Origin: Sphingobacterium paucimobilis HER1398
GTDB lineage: Bacteria; Bacteroidota; Bacteroidia; Sphingobacteriales; Sphingobacteriaceae
Assembly (NCBI RefSeq): GCF_000416985.1
Contig: NZ_ATDL01000014.1
Coordinates: forward strand, 310,001-374,000
Length of the DNA stretch: 64,000 nucleotides
Direction: 5' to 3'
Part shown: piece by piece, positions 27,594-35,288 of the stretch
Numbering within the stretch: position 1 is the stretch's first letter
Layout of the letters: the number at the start of each line of letters is the position of its first letter
Program-made: the position numbers and the translations under genes
The notes under the pieces: generated by a model
Databases searched by the model: none
What the model was told of the DNA's origin: nothing
Seen by the model: the letters and a program-made list of their open reading frames with translations, nothing else

Positions 27594-27636
27594 GCTGATA
27601 GTTTGGAATAATAAGTATTATTGATTTTGTTTCGAT

Positions 27637-28110
27637 ATGAAAGTAGCAGTTTTCCCAGGTTCATTTGATCCCTTTACTTATGCGCATCAGGATTTAGTGG
27701 ATCGCTCTTTAACGCTGTTTGATAAAGTTTATATTGCTGTAGGGGTCAATGCTTCTAAGAAGGGGCTTATGACCTACGAGGAGCGAAAATTGGCTATCGA
27801 AGAACTGTATAGAGGAGACTCGAGAGTGGTTGTGGATCTCTTTACCGGATTGACAGTTGATTATTGTCAGAAAGTAGGAGCCAACTTTATCCTGAGGGGA
27901 TTGCGGAATACGAAGGACTTTGAATATGAAGATACGATAGCGCAAAACAACCTTATACTGGCTCCGGGTATAGAAACTTATTTCCTGATAAGTCGTAGTG
28001 GTACGGCTCATATCTCTTCAACCATTGTTCGTGATATTCTCGGAAATGGAGGATCTGTCAATAAGTTGGTCCCTCCTGCGGTGCTGGCGTTTTTAAAGGC
28101 TAGGTCCTGA
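27637..28110 (+). CDS. coaD: Phosphopantetheine adenylyltransferase
   Basis: CoaD makes dephospho-CoA from 4'-phosphopantetheine and ATP, the penultimate step of CoA synthesis. The 157-aa protein has GSFDPFTYAH (8-17), YEERKLAIEELY, the conserved FILRGLRNTKDFEYE (about 87-101) and ISSTIVRDIL (about 127-136). The first motif is unusual: the nucleotidyltransferase pattern (T/H)-x-G-H reads T-Y-A-H, with Ala for Gly; the His is kept. Its 3' end overlaps the convergent helicase gene by 11 nt. Confidence 0.93.
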   Translation: MKVAVFPGSFDPFTYAHQDLVDRSLTLFDKVYIAVGVNASKKGLMTYEERKLAIEELYRGDSRVVVDLFTGLTVDYCQKVGANFILRGLRNTKDFEYEDTIAQNNLILAPGIETYFLISRSGTAHISSTIVRDILGNGGSVNKLVPPAVLAFLKARS

Positions 28111-29404
28111 AGAACTTTATTTTCTTGCCTTTGATCTTACCGTTTTCAGTATTTTTGATGATGGTTGTCAGCAAATGTCTTTTTATGGCAATATAAGACT
28201 CTTTGTCTTTTACTTCAATCAGACCTATATCTGTCTTTTCCAATCCTTCCATTTGTAGCATATATCCAACGATATCTATTTTATTTACCTTATCTTTTTT
28301 ACCATAAGGGATGTATACGGTTGCATAAGGGGTATTGTCCGGAAGCGGATACCTGTCTTCTAAGATGATCTCTTCGGTGTCGTCTGGAAGATAGGCGAAA
28401 TGATCTTCAGGTTTTAACATAATGACAACTTGTCCAGCATTGTTCATGCGTGCTGTTCGTCCGTTTCGATGTATAAATGCGTCTTCTTTGTTAGGCAGCT
28501 GATAATGTATGATTGTGTCAATCTGAGGAATGTCCAATCCTCTCGCTGCCAGGTCGGTAGTGATGAGTATCCTGTTGCTGTTATTCCTGAATTTAAGTAT
28601 TGCCAATTCCCGATCACGTTGTTCTAGCCCACCGTGAAACATATCGTGGATGAGTCCTCTGTCTTCTAATAGCTCACTGATATGGTCGACTGCATCTCGG
28701 TGGTTACAAAATATCAGTATCTTTTGGTTCTCTAGGCTGCATATTAGGTTGAATAGTGTCTGTAATTTGTATTGTGGCGGACATACTGTCTTTTTGAAAT
28801 GTATAGCAGGTTTGTTTTCTATGTCTGCTAAGAAGTCTAATTTTATGGGGTTGTTCAATTTGAGAACAGAGGGGAAATCATCTAGATCGGTAGCGGATGT
28901 CAATATTTTACGCTGAATAGCAGTACATGCGGAGATGATTCTTTCCAGTTGATCTAGGAAACCCAGTTCTAGCGATTTGTCAAACTCATCCAATACTAGG
29001 GTGTGGATACTGTCTGTTGAAAAATGTTTGTGATCCAGGTGGTATATGATACGTCCAGGAGTACCTATTAAGATACCAGGAGCCTCTTTCAATGCATTTC
29101 TCTCTGTCTTCGTGTCGTGCCCTCCATAGCAACATACTGTTTTATGGCCTTTTATGACTGTTTTGATAACAAATTCTATTTGTAAAGCCAGTTCGCGTGT
29201 AGGAACGACTATGAGGACTTGTACTTCATTTTTTTTGTTTATAATTAACTGCTCTATTAAGAGGCTAAAAGCTAGTGTCTTACCCGAGCCGGTGGGTGAT
29301 AATAATAGGAGATCTTGTGCTGGAGTGAATTGCGACAAGGTCTGTTTCTGCATATTATTAAGATCTTCGATCTGTAGTCTTTTTAACAGTGCTGATAATT
29401 CCAT
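28100..29404 (-). CDS. DEAD-box RNA helicase, DbpA-like
   Basis: The 434-aa ATP-dependent RNA helicase is probably for ribosome assembly. Helicase domain 1 has SPTGSGKTLAF, PTRELALQ, TPGRI and SAT; domain 2 has ITTDLAARGLDIP and HRNGRTARM. Motif II reads DEFD rather than DEAD. The C-terminal 75 residues (about 360-434) resemble the DbpA RNA-binding domain, which in E. coli DbpA recognises hairpin 92 of 23S rRNA. A TATCTTTG box (29409-29416) is 4 nt before the ATG, predicting a leaderless mRNA. rRNA targeting is inferred from the domain only. Confidence 0.87.
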   Translation of the reverse strand: MELSALLKRLQIEDLNNMQKQTLSQFTPAQDLLLLSPTGSGKTLAFSLLIEQLIINKKNEVQVLIVVPTRELALQIEFVIKTVIKGHKTVCCYGGHDTKTERNALKEAPGILIGTPGRIIYHLDHKHFSTDSIHTLVLDEFDKSLELGFLDQLERIISACTAIQRKILTSATDLDDFPSVLKLNNPIKLDFLADIENKPAIHFKKTVCPPQYKLQTLFNLICSLENQKILIFCNHRDAVDHISELLEDRGLIHDMFHGGLEQRDRELAILKFRNNSNRILITTDLAARGLDIPQIDTIIHYQLPNKEDAFIHRNGRTARMNNAGQVVIMLKPEDHFAYLPDDTEEIILEDRYPLPDNTPYATVYIPYGKKDKVNKIDIVGYMLQMEGLEKTDIGLIEVKDKESYIAIKRHLLTTIIKNTENGKIKGKKIKFFRT

Positions 29405-29506
29405 GGCGCAAAGATACTTTTTTCTACCTATTATCTGTCGAATAAGATGTTGCTGTAGTTAATAATGGTTTGTTTTTTGGCATGGGTTTTGTTTGTTATC
29501 TAGTAT

Positions 29507-29572
29507 TCATAATTTAGGTTAATAATTGGTTAGTAAAAAAGCGTTCAATCTCCCCGATTGAACGCTTTTTTA
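29507..29572 (+). ncRNA. Candidate small RNA B (two-copy family)
   Basis: Positions 29507-29535 match 954-982 at 26 of 29 bases; then a perfect 10-bp stem (29541-29550/29556-29565) with loop TCCCC and TTTTTTA. The stem sequence differs completely from copy A, yet both pair perfectly or nearly so and both loops are C-rich. Copy B sits between divergent genes (the helicase on the minus strand, eno on the plus), so there is no upstream plus-strand gene for it to terminate. The promoter is weak: TATCTAGT at 29497, with a T-rich -33 region. Confidence 0.5.
29541..29571 (+). terminator. Hairpin and T run ending small RNA B
   Basis: Perfect 10-bp stem GCGTTCAATC/GATTGAACGC with loop TCCCC, followed by six T. 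Confidence 0.82.
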
Positions 29573-29617
29573 TGATATAGTATGTAAGCTCTGTATGGAT
29601 ATTTCATATATAATTTC

Positions 29618-29625
29618 TATTTTTG
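29618..29625 (+). promoter_or_regulatory. -7 box of eno
   Basis: TATTTTTG fits TAnnTTTG; the -33 element is weak. The predicted leader to the ATG at 29700 is about 70 nt and A+T-rich. Confidence 0.4.
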
Positions 29626-29693
29626 AATTATAGGCCATATATTAGTGTTAATAATACACTAAGTGTTAGCTGTGTTTGATCATAACCTTATAA

Positions 29694-31037
<1,344 letters not shown>

Positions 31038-31125
31038 AAAGTATACAGTGATGGGGGCTTGTTTTTTATCCAAAAGTTTATTTAACTTTAGATGTAAAGT
31101 CCGATCATAGTGTTATTTTTGCGTT

Positions 31126-31422
31126 ATGGAAAGAATAGTATCTTTAGTTAAGAATAGATTTCTCATATCAGGCGTTGCTTTTTTAATATGGATGTGTTTT
31201 TTTGACAGGTATGATTTTGCTACTCAAATTGGCTATCAACAGGAGAGAAATAAATTAGAGCTGGAAAAAGAGTTTTATTCTACTGAAACAGATAATATCG
31301 AAAAAGCAATTAAAGATGCGCAGTTCAATCCTGGAGAAATACAACGTATAGCTCGAGAAAGGTATAAAATGAAAAAGGCAAACGAGGATGTGTATGTAAT
31401 ATCTGAGGTGGATCCTGACTAG
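31126..31422 (+). CDS. Septum formation initiator family protein (FtsB/DivIC-like)
   Basis: The 98-aa bitopic membrane protein of the divisome has a single TM helix (about 11-28, FLISGVAFLIWMCFFDRY), a coiled coil (about 38-62, QERNKLELEKEFYSTETDNI) and a small C-terminal part with RIARERYKMKKANEDVY, the typical FtsB/DivIC ending. It would link FtsL and FtsQ during septum assembly. TATTTTTG (31114-31121) lies 4 nt before the ATG, predicting a leaderless mRNA. Position after eno is common in Bacteroidota. Confidence 0.85.
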   Translation: MERIVSLVKNRFLISGVAFLIWMCFFDRYDFATQIGYQQERNKLELEKEFYSTETDNIEKAIKDAQFNPGEIQRIARERYKMKKANEDVYVISEVDPD

Positions 31423-31610
31423 TTTTTTGCTGTTTCTGAAATTGAGGTGAACGGCCTCTCCTTTTGATAATCCCAATCTTTTCTTAATTCTGTTAATTTG
31501 TGCTTATTGTGTATGTGCGCTGTAGATTGTTTTTCTATATTCTCTCCTTTAGAAGAACCAGTTACCATGATGAATAAGGTACTGATGAGCCATGCTATTA
31601 AATTTTTCAT
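31419..31610 (-). CDS. Possible small secreted protein
   Basis: The 63-aa reading frame has a convincing signal peptide (about 1-22, NLIAWLISTLFIMVTGSS) and a hydrophilic tail. Its 3' end overlaps the convergent ftsB-like gene by 4 nt. There is no clear ribosome site or -7 box. It may be real, but the shortness and lack of recognisable relatives leave this open. The next 200 bases up to the tRNA terminator hold nothing else I can support. Confidence 0.4.
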   Translation of the reverse strand: MKNLIAWLISTLFIMVTGSSKGENIEKQSTAHIHNKHKLTELRKDWDYQKERPFTSISETAKN

Positions 31611-31809
31611 TGTTAGGGCGTATTGCTGTATTCAAAAATAGATAGATTGGAAAACTGTTGGCAGCGGTTTTAGGCGAGTATTCTATAAAGATCGGTGAGT
31701 CGAGGTTTATGTTCGGTAAAGACATCGTTTTGGACTGCACGGGAGAAGAAATTCCTTATTTGGTGTTTTGGAATAAGTGGGAATAGGTAGACGAAATAAT
31801 TATATATAA

Positions 31810-31837
31810 AAAAGGCTAATCTTCTGATTAGCCTTTT
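31810..31837 (-). terminator. Terminator of the tRNA operon
   Basis: An 11-bp stem (AAAAGGCTAAT/ATTAGCCTTTT) with a six-base loop; on the minus strand it is followed by a T run. Confidence 0.8.
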
Positions 31838-31838
31838 G

Positions 31839-31923
31839 TACCTAGGGCGGGAATCGAACCCGCACTCCCTTAACGGGAACAGGATTTTAAGTCCTGCGTG
31901 TCTACCAGTTCCACCACCTAGGC
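31839..31923 (-). tRNA. tRNA-Leu (UAA)
   Basis: Read on the minus strand, it is 85 nt with acceptor GCCTAGG/CCTAGGT (one G-U), D-loop TGGTGGAACTGGTAGACAC, anticodon loop CTTAAAA (anticodon TAA), a long variable arm (class II, CCCGTTAAGGGAG) and T arm GTGCGGGTTCGATTCCCGC. The 3' CCA is not encoded. It is co-transcribed behind tRNA-Gly. Confidence 0.96.
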
Positions 31924-31928
31924 AACTG

Positions 31929-32001
31929 AGCGAAAGACGAGATTCGAACTCGCGACCCCAACCTTGGCAAGGTTGTGCTCTACCAACTGAGCTACTTTCG
32001 C
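31929..32001 (-). tRNA. tRNA-Gly (GCC)
   Basis: Minus-strand 73-nt cloverleaf: acceptor GCGAAAG/CTTTCGC, D arm GCTCAGTTGGTAGAGC, anticodon stem-loop CAACCTTGCCAAGGTTG (anticodon GCC), T arm CGCGAGTTCGAATCTCG. CCA is not encoded. It lies 5 nt before tRNA-Leu. Confidence 0.97.
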
Positions 32002-32012
32002 TTGACGTGATG

Positions 32013-32020
32013 CAAAGATA
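32013..32020 (-). promoter_or_regulatory. -7 box of the tRNA operon
   Basis: On the minus strand, TATCTTTG lies 11 nt before the tRNA-Gly 5' end, with a T-rich -33 region about 19 nt further upstream. Confidence 0.6.
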
Positions 32021-32186
32021 GACAGAAAAATGAAAAAGTAAAATTTTTATATTCTTAATTTTTGTATGTTCCTGTAAGCGGCTCAATTTGTGTGGATTAA
32101 TTTTTGATGTGATCAACAAATTCTTCGTTAGCGGCGGTTTATGCATGGTTTTTGCGTAAATTTGAATATTGAATCGATAGAAAGAT

Positions 32187-34394
32187 ATGAAGTACTTAGG
32201 TTTCCTTGTTTTTTTCTTTATTTTTTGTTCCGTAAAAGTGTACGCAGATACTTATCCTGAGGTGGTATTTGATAACAGTTTGGTGAAGGGAAGTTACGCA
32301 AAAAGTCGTGTGCAATACGCAGGAGCAAGTTGGGTGGAGAATGTAAATGGGCATCTTTTGGTTTCTGACACGTTGTTTTTTACACCTGGTAATGCGCTGT
32401 CTCTTCGCTATTTGTCGAATGAGCAAGGGCATTGGGATGTCAGTCTACGTTATAGCCGTCAGAAATATCATTATAGATTTTCTAATAAAGATTTTTTAAG
32501 TATACGGATATATATAAAGTCGGAGCATACCAAGCTTGCTGATCTGCCTAGAATATACATCGGACAGCGAGATAAAGTTTCTGATACATTGGATATCAGT
32601 TCCTATGTGGAGGATTTTGAAGTAGGTAAGTGGTTGCAGGTCAAGGTACCTACGAAAGAGTTCAAGATTGTAAATCTAGAGGAGCCTATTAATGGTATAC
32701 ATTTTATTCAGAATGTCGCTTCTAGTGATCTACATCACATATTTATCGATCAGGTGGAGTTTTTGCCTGCCAAGTATTCGGAAGTCAAGTTAAGTACTAA
32801 TGCGGTATTAACAGATGCTATTGGATACGATCGTATCGTTCATCTGAAATGGCAACTTCCTTTGACTCCCAGTATACGGTATATAAAAATATACAGGTCG
32901 GAAGACGGTGAAGTGTTTAGGCCTATTGGGATAAGGCCCGTTCAAATGCAGTCTTGTCTTGATATCGTTCCAGTAGTAGGGCAGAAGTATTTTTATAAGA
33001 TAACATGGATGGATTATAACTATGAGGAATCATTGTTTTCTGCAGTTAAGGAAGCATCAACAAAACGTATGGAAAACGATGCCTTGATTACACTTATACA
33101 AATGACGCATATCAATTACTTTGTCGAGAATTTCGACATCAATAGCGGTATGTATATGCCCTATCGTTCCAAAGAGAAAGCCATTGTTTCTACCAAAGAA
33201 ACAGCTCCTGCTGTGCTGGCACTGCTGATCGGCGTAGAACGAAAGTTTATCAACAGGCAGCTTGCTTTCAACAGGATTTCGAAGATGACTTATTTTCTCT
33301 TGCGAGCGCAGAATAAATACGGGGTTTTTCCGTCTTATTTTGACGGCAGAAAGGGAGTGCCCGAGTATAGAAGGGGTTTTTCTTCTTATGACGTCAATGG
33401 AACGGCTTCGTTGATCGAAGCACTCTTGATTGCTAGACAATATTTTGCAGCAGATAATGAGAGCGAGAGGGATTTGCGAAGTCGTATAACGGCACTTTAC
33501 GATAATGTAAATTGGCAAAAATTGGTAGTAGAAAACAGCAATAATATTCTTCGATCTAAGTTAAGTTTGATGGAAGAAGAGGTTTCGGAACTACCTGTTG
33601 CGGCTTCTCTTCTGTCTGGTCCAAATGATGCGATTAATACTTATTTGTTGGCCATAGGATCCTCTAAGTATCCACTGCCTATTGATGCCTATCGTAATGG
33701 TGTGTATAATAGATATGACGTCCGAAGGTATGAACATATCGAAGAATTGGATACGGATATTTATTCCGATAGTGTCAGACAGGACGTTTATAATCCACTT
33801 CCTTTTATGAGAGAGAGATTTGATACGGTAGCGGGTCTGTCGGTGATGCAGCCGTCGACACAGTTTGGTGTGTATTTGCCCTTGGGGGAAATTGGCGGAA
33901 GTCTTATGGATTTGTACAAGCCATTTCTGACTATAGAACCGCGAGAACTAAAAGATAGTTTGATGGACTGGGATAAGGTCTTGAATTCCTATATCCAATA
34001 TGTTAAACGAAGGGACAACGAGTCAGGGGTCGGGACGACGAACAGTGATATTTGGGGGTTTTATCAACATAGAGATAGTATTGGGAACTATAGAATAAAT
34101 CCGGCTATCGCACCATCGTCTATTATTGCTGACAAAGAATTAGGTGTAGCATCGGTATTAGCCTTATATAGTCAATATGGCCATATCTTGTTTACGGAGT
34201 ATGGTTTTAGGTCTTGGCTGGACTTGCGGAATGATGATGTGTCTGATGAATATTTGGCGCTCAATCAGGGTGCTATAGCTGTTATGCTGGAGAATGCCAA
34301 GACAGGCCTGATCTGGAAGCTTTACAAAGAGATTCCGGAGTTGAAAAGGATAAGAAAAGAATTGTTTTTTACACAGAAAGAAGACGTTAACTAA
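32187..34394 (+). CDS. Secreted glycoamylase-like (GH144-related) protein with Fn3-like domain
   Basis: The 735-aa protein has a signal peptide (1-20, ending VYA), a beta-sandwich of carbohydrate-binding type (about 25-205), a fibronectin-III-like domain (about 210-292) and a C-terminal (alpha/alpha)6 region (about 300-725). This last resembles the glycoamylase domain of PF10091/GH144 endo-beta-1,2-glucanases: GVFPSYFDGRKG, SSYDVNGTASLIEALLIARQ, LNQGAIAVMLENAKTGLIWK. The equivalent of the family's usual DQG reads NQG, and other motifs drift, so activity is uncertain. No other glycan-utilisation gene adjoins. OmpA-like lipoprotein follows after 51 nt. Confidence 0.6.
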   Translation: MKYLGFLVFFFIFCSVKVYADTYPEVVFDNSLVKGSYAKSRVQYAGASWVENVNGHLLVSDTLFFTPGNALSLRYLSNEQGHWDVSLRYSRQKYHYRFSNKDFLSIRIYIKSEHTKLADLPRIYIGQRDKVSDTLDISSYVEDFEVGKWLQVKVPTKEFKIVNLEEPINGIHFIQNVASSDLHHIFIDQVEFLPAKYSEVKLSTNAVLTDAIGYDRIVHLKWQLPLTPSIRYIKIYRSEDGEVFRPIGIRPVQMQSCLDIVPVVGQKYFYKITWMDYNYEESLFSAVKEASTKRMENDALITLIQMTHINYFVENFDINSGMYMPYRSKEKAIVSTKETAPAVLALLIGVERKFINRQLAFNRISKMTYFLLRAQNKYGVFPSYFDGRKGVPEYRRGFSSYDVNGTASLIEALLIARQYFAADNESERDLRSRITALYDNVNWQKLVVENSNNILRSKLSLMEEEVSELPVAASLLSGPNDAINTYLLAIGSSKYPLPIDAYRNGVYNRYDVRRYEHIEELDTDIYSDSVRQDVYNPLPFMRERFDTVAGLSVMQPSTQFGVYLPLGEIGGSLMDLYKPFLTIEPRELKDSLMDWDKVLNSYIQYVKRRDNESGVGTTNSDIWGFYQHRDSIGNYRINPAIAPSSIIADKELGVASVLALYSQYGHILFTEYGFRSWLDLRNDDVSDEYLALNQGAIAVMLENAKTGLIWKLYKEIPELKRIRKELFFTQKEDVN

Positions 34395-34445
34395 AATTTG
34401 TATATATTAGTTTGTGTTTTTGGATAGATCGTTATAATAAGTTAT

Positions 34446-34958
34446 ATGAAGAAAATCTTTTTATTTTCAGTGAGTGCTGCTGTTCTTTTTTTTGCAGCTT
34501 GTAAACAACAGCAGATTGTTGTAAATCCTGGTGCTGTTGTATCTAAGGACGGGACAGATGATGGTTTGAAAAATGTTAAAAGTGAGTTTGAGGACGCTTC
34601 TAGAACCGATGAAGGAATCAAGTTTACCTTGTCGTCGGATGTGCTGTTCCCAACTAATTCGTCTTACTTGACGGACAAGGCTAAAGTGGAGCTGACAAAA
34701 TTAGCAAAGCTGATGAAGGATGATAAGTCGAAGAAGATTCGTGTAGATGGACATACTGATGCTACTGGTGAAGAGGGGTATAATGTGTGGTTGTCGGATA
34801 AACGCGCCGCTTCCGTGAAGAAATATCTGGAAGAGGCAGGAGTATCTGGAGGAAGGATATCGACGAAAGGATTTGGACCTTCTAAGCCGGTAGCAGATAA
34901 TAAAACTGCTGATGGAAGACAAAAGAACAGAAGGGTAGAGGTGACTATCCTGAAGTGA
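34446..34958 (+). CDS. OmpA family peptidoglycan-binding lipoprotein
   Basis: The 170-aa lipoprotein has a type II signal with lipobox FAAC (Cys 19), a linker, and an OmpA C-terminal domain (about 58-170). Peptidoglycan-binding residues are visible in VDGHTDATGEEGYNVWLSDK, RAASVKKYL and GRQKNRRVEV. Predicted to be anchored in the outer membrane and to bind the wall, like Pal, but no tol genes adjoin. A 42-bp palindromic terminator follows. Confidence 0.9.
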   Translation: MKKIFLFSVSAAVLFFAACKQQQIVVNPGAVVSKDGTDDGLKNVKSEFEDASRTDEGIKFTLSSDVLFPTNSSYLTDKAKVELTKLAKLMKDDKSKKIRVDGHTDATGEEGYNVWLSDKRAASVKKYLEEAGVSGGRISTKGFGPSKPVADNKTADGRQKNRRVEVTILK

Positions 34959-34979
34959 TGAAAAGATATATCTGTGGAT

Positions 34980-35021
34980 AACAAAAAGGTTGTATAAATA
35001 TATTTATACAACCTTTTTGTT
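34980..35021. terminator. Palindromic terminator after the OmpA-like gene
   Basis: A perfect 42-bp palindrome (21-bp arms) with A5 and T5 flanks on either side of an A+T-rich stem. It overlaps the 3' end of the frameshifted minus-strand gene. Confidence 0.8.
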
Positions 35022-35193
35022 TAAAGGACAACTGTTGCGTAATCCTATGAAATAAATAATAGAACCTAAGATGGGTAGGAAAAGCATCAATAGGATCAGT
35101 AAGATGCTGTCTGTGTTTTTTAGAGAAGTCTCTTTTAAAAACATCTACTAAAGCCAATATTACAAATATTAAATTTCGAATAAAAATAATCAT
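35004..35193 (-). pseudogene. PLDc_N-like small membrane protein gene, frameshifted
   Basis: From ATG at 35193 the frame encodes a hydrophobic start and ILALVDVFKRDFSK, then loses sense. In the +1 frame, immediately after the A6 run (complement of 35116-35121), it continues TDSILLILLMLFLPILGSII, then YFIGLRN and a stop at 35004-35006. Together these make a 62-aa protein with the layout of PLDc_N (PF13396): helix, VD-x-F/L, second helix with LPxLGxxxY. One A too many in the run explains the break. It may be a true mutation or a homopolymer sequencing error. The last codons lie within the terminator at 34980-35021. Confidence 0.65.
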
Positions 35194-35258
35194 GTATCAG
35201 CGCTTTCTTTTTTATCAAGGTGTGGAAACAATGTCGATAATATCTTAGCTTATTTGAG

Positions 35259-35266
35259 TATTTTTG
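35259..35266 (+). promoter_or_regulatory. -7 box of dnaE
   Basis: TATTTTTG about 22 nt before the ATG at 35289; a purine-rich AGAGGG ribosome site lies between. Confidence 0.45.
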
Positions 35267-35288
35267 TTTTGATTAAGAGGGATAGACT

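Noticed and set aside
31630-31787. Plus-strand frame ending FWNKWE after the ftsB-like gene
   Set aside because: About 45 codons with no good start, promoter or recognisable family; it is probably chance between two terminators.
31670-32146. 158-aa minus-strand reading frame across the tRNA region
   Set aside because: It runs through both tRNA genes and their promoter; the translated product is a shadow of tRNA sequence.
34664-35011. 115-aa minus-strand frame opposite the OmpA-like gene
   Set aside because: It lies inside the OmpA domain antisense and has no promoter; the real minus-strand gene nearby is the broken PLDc_N frame.
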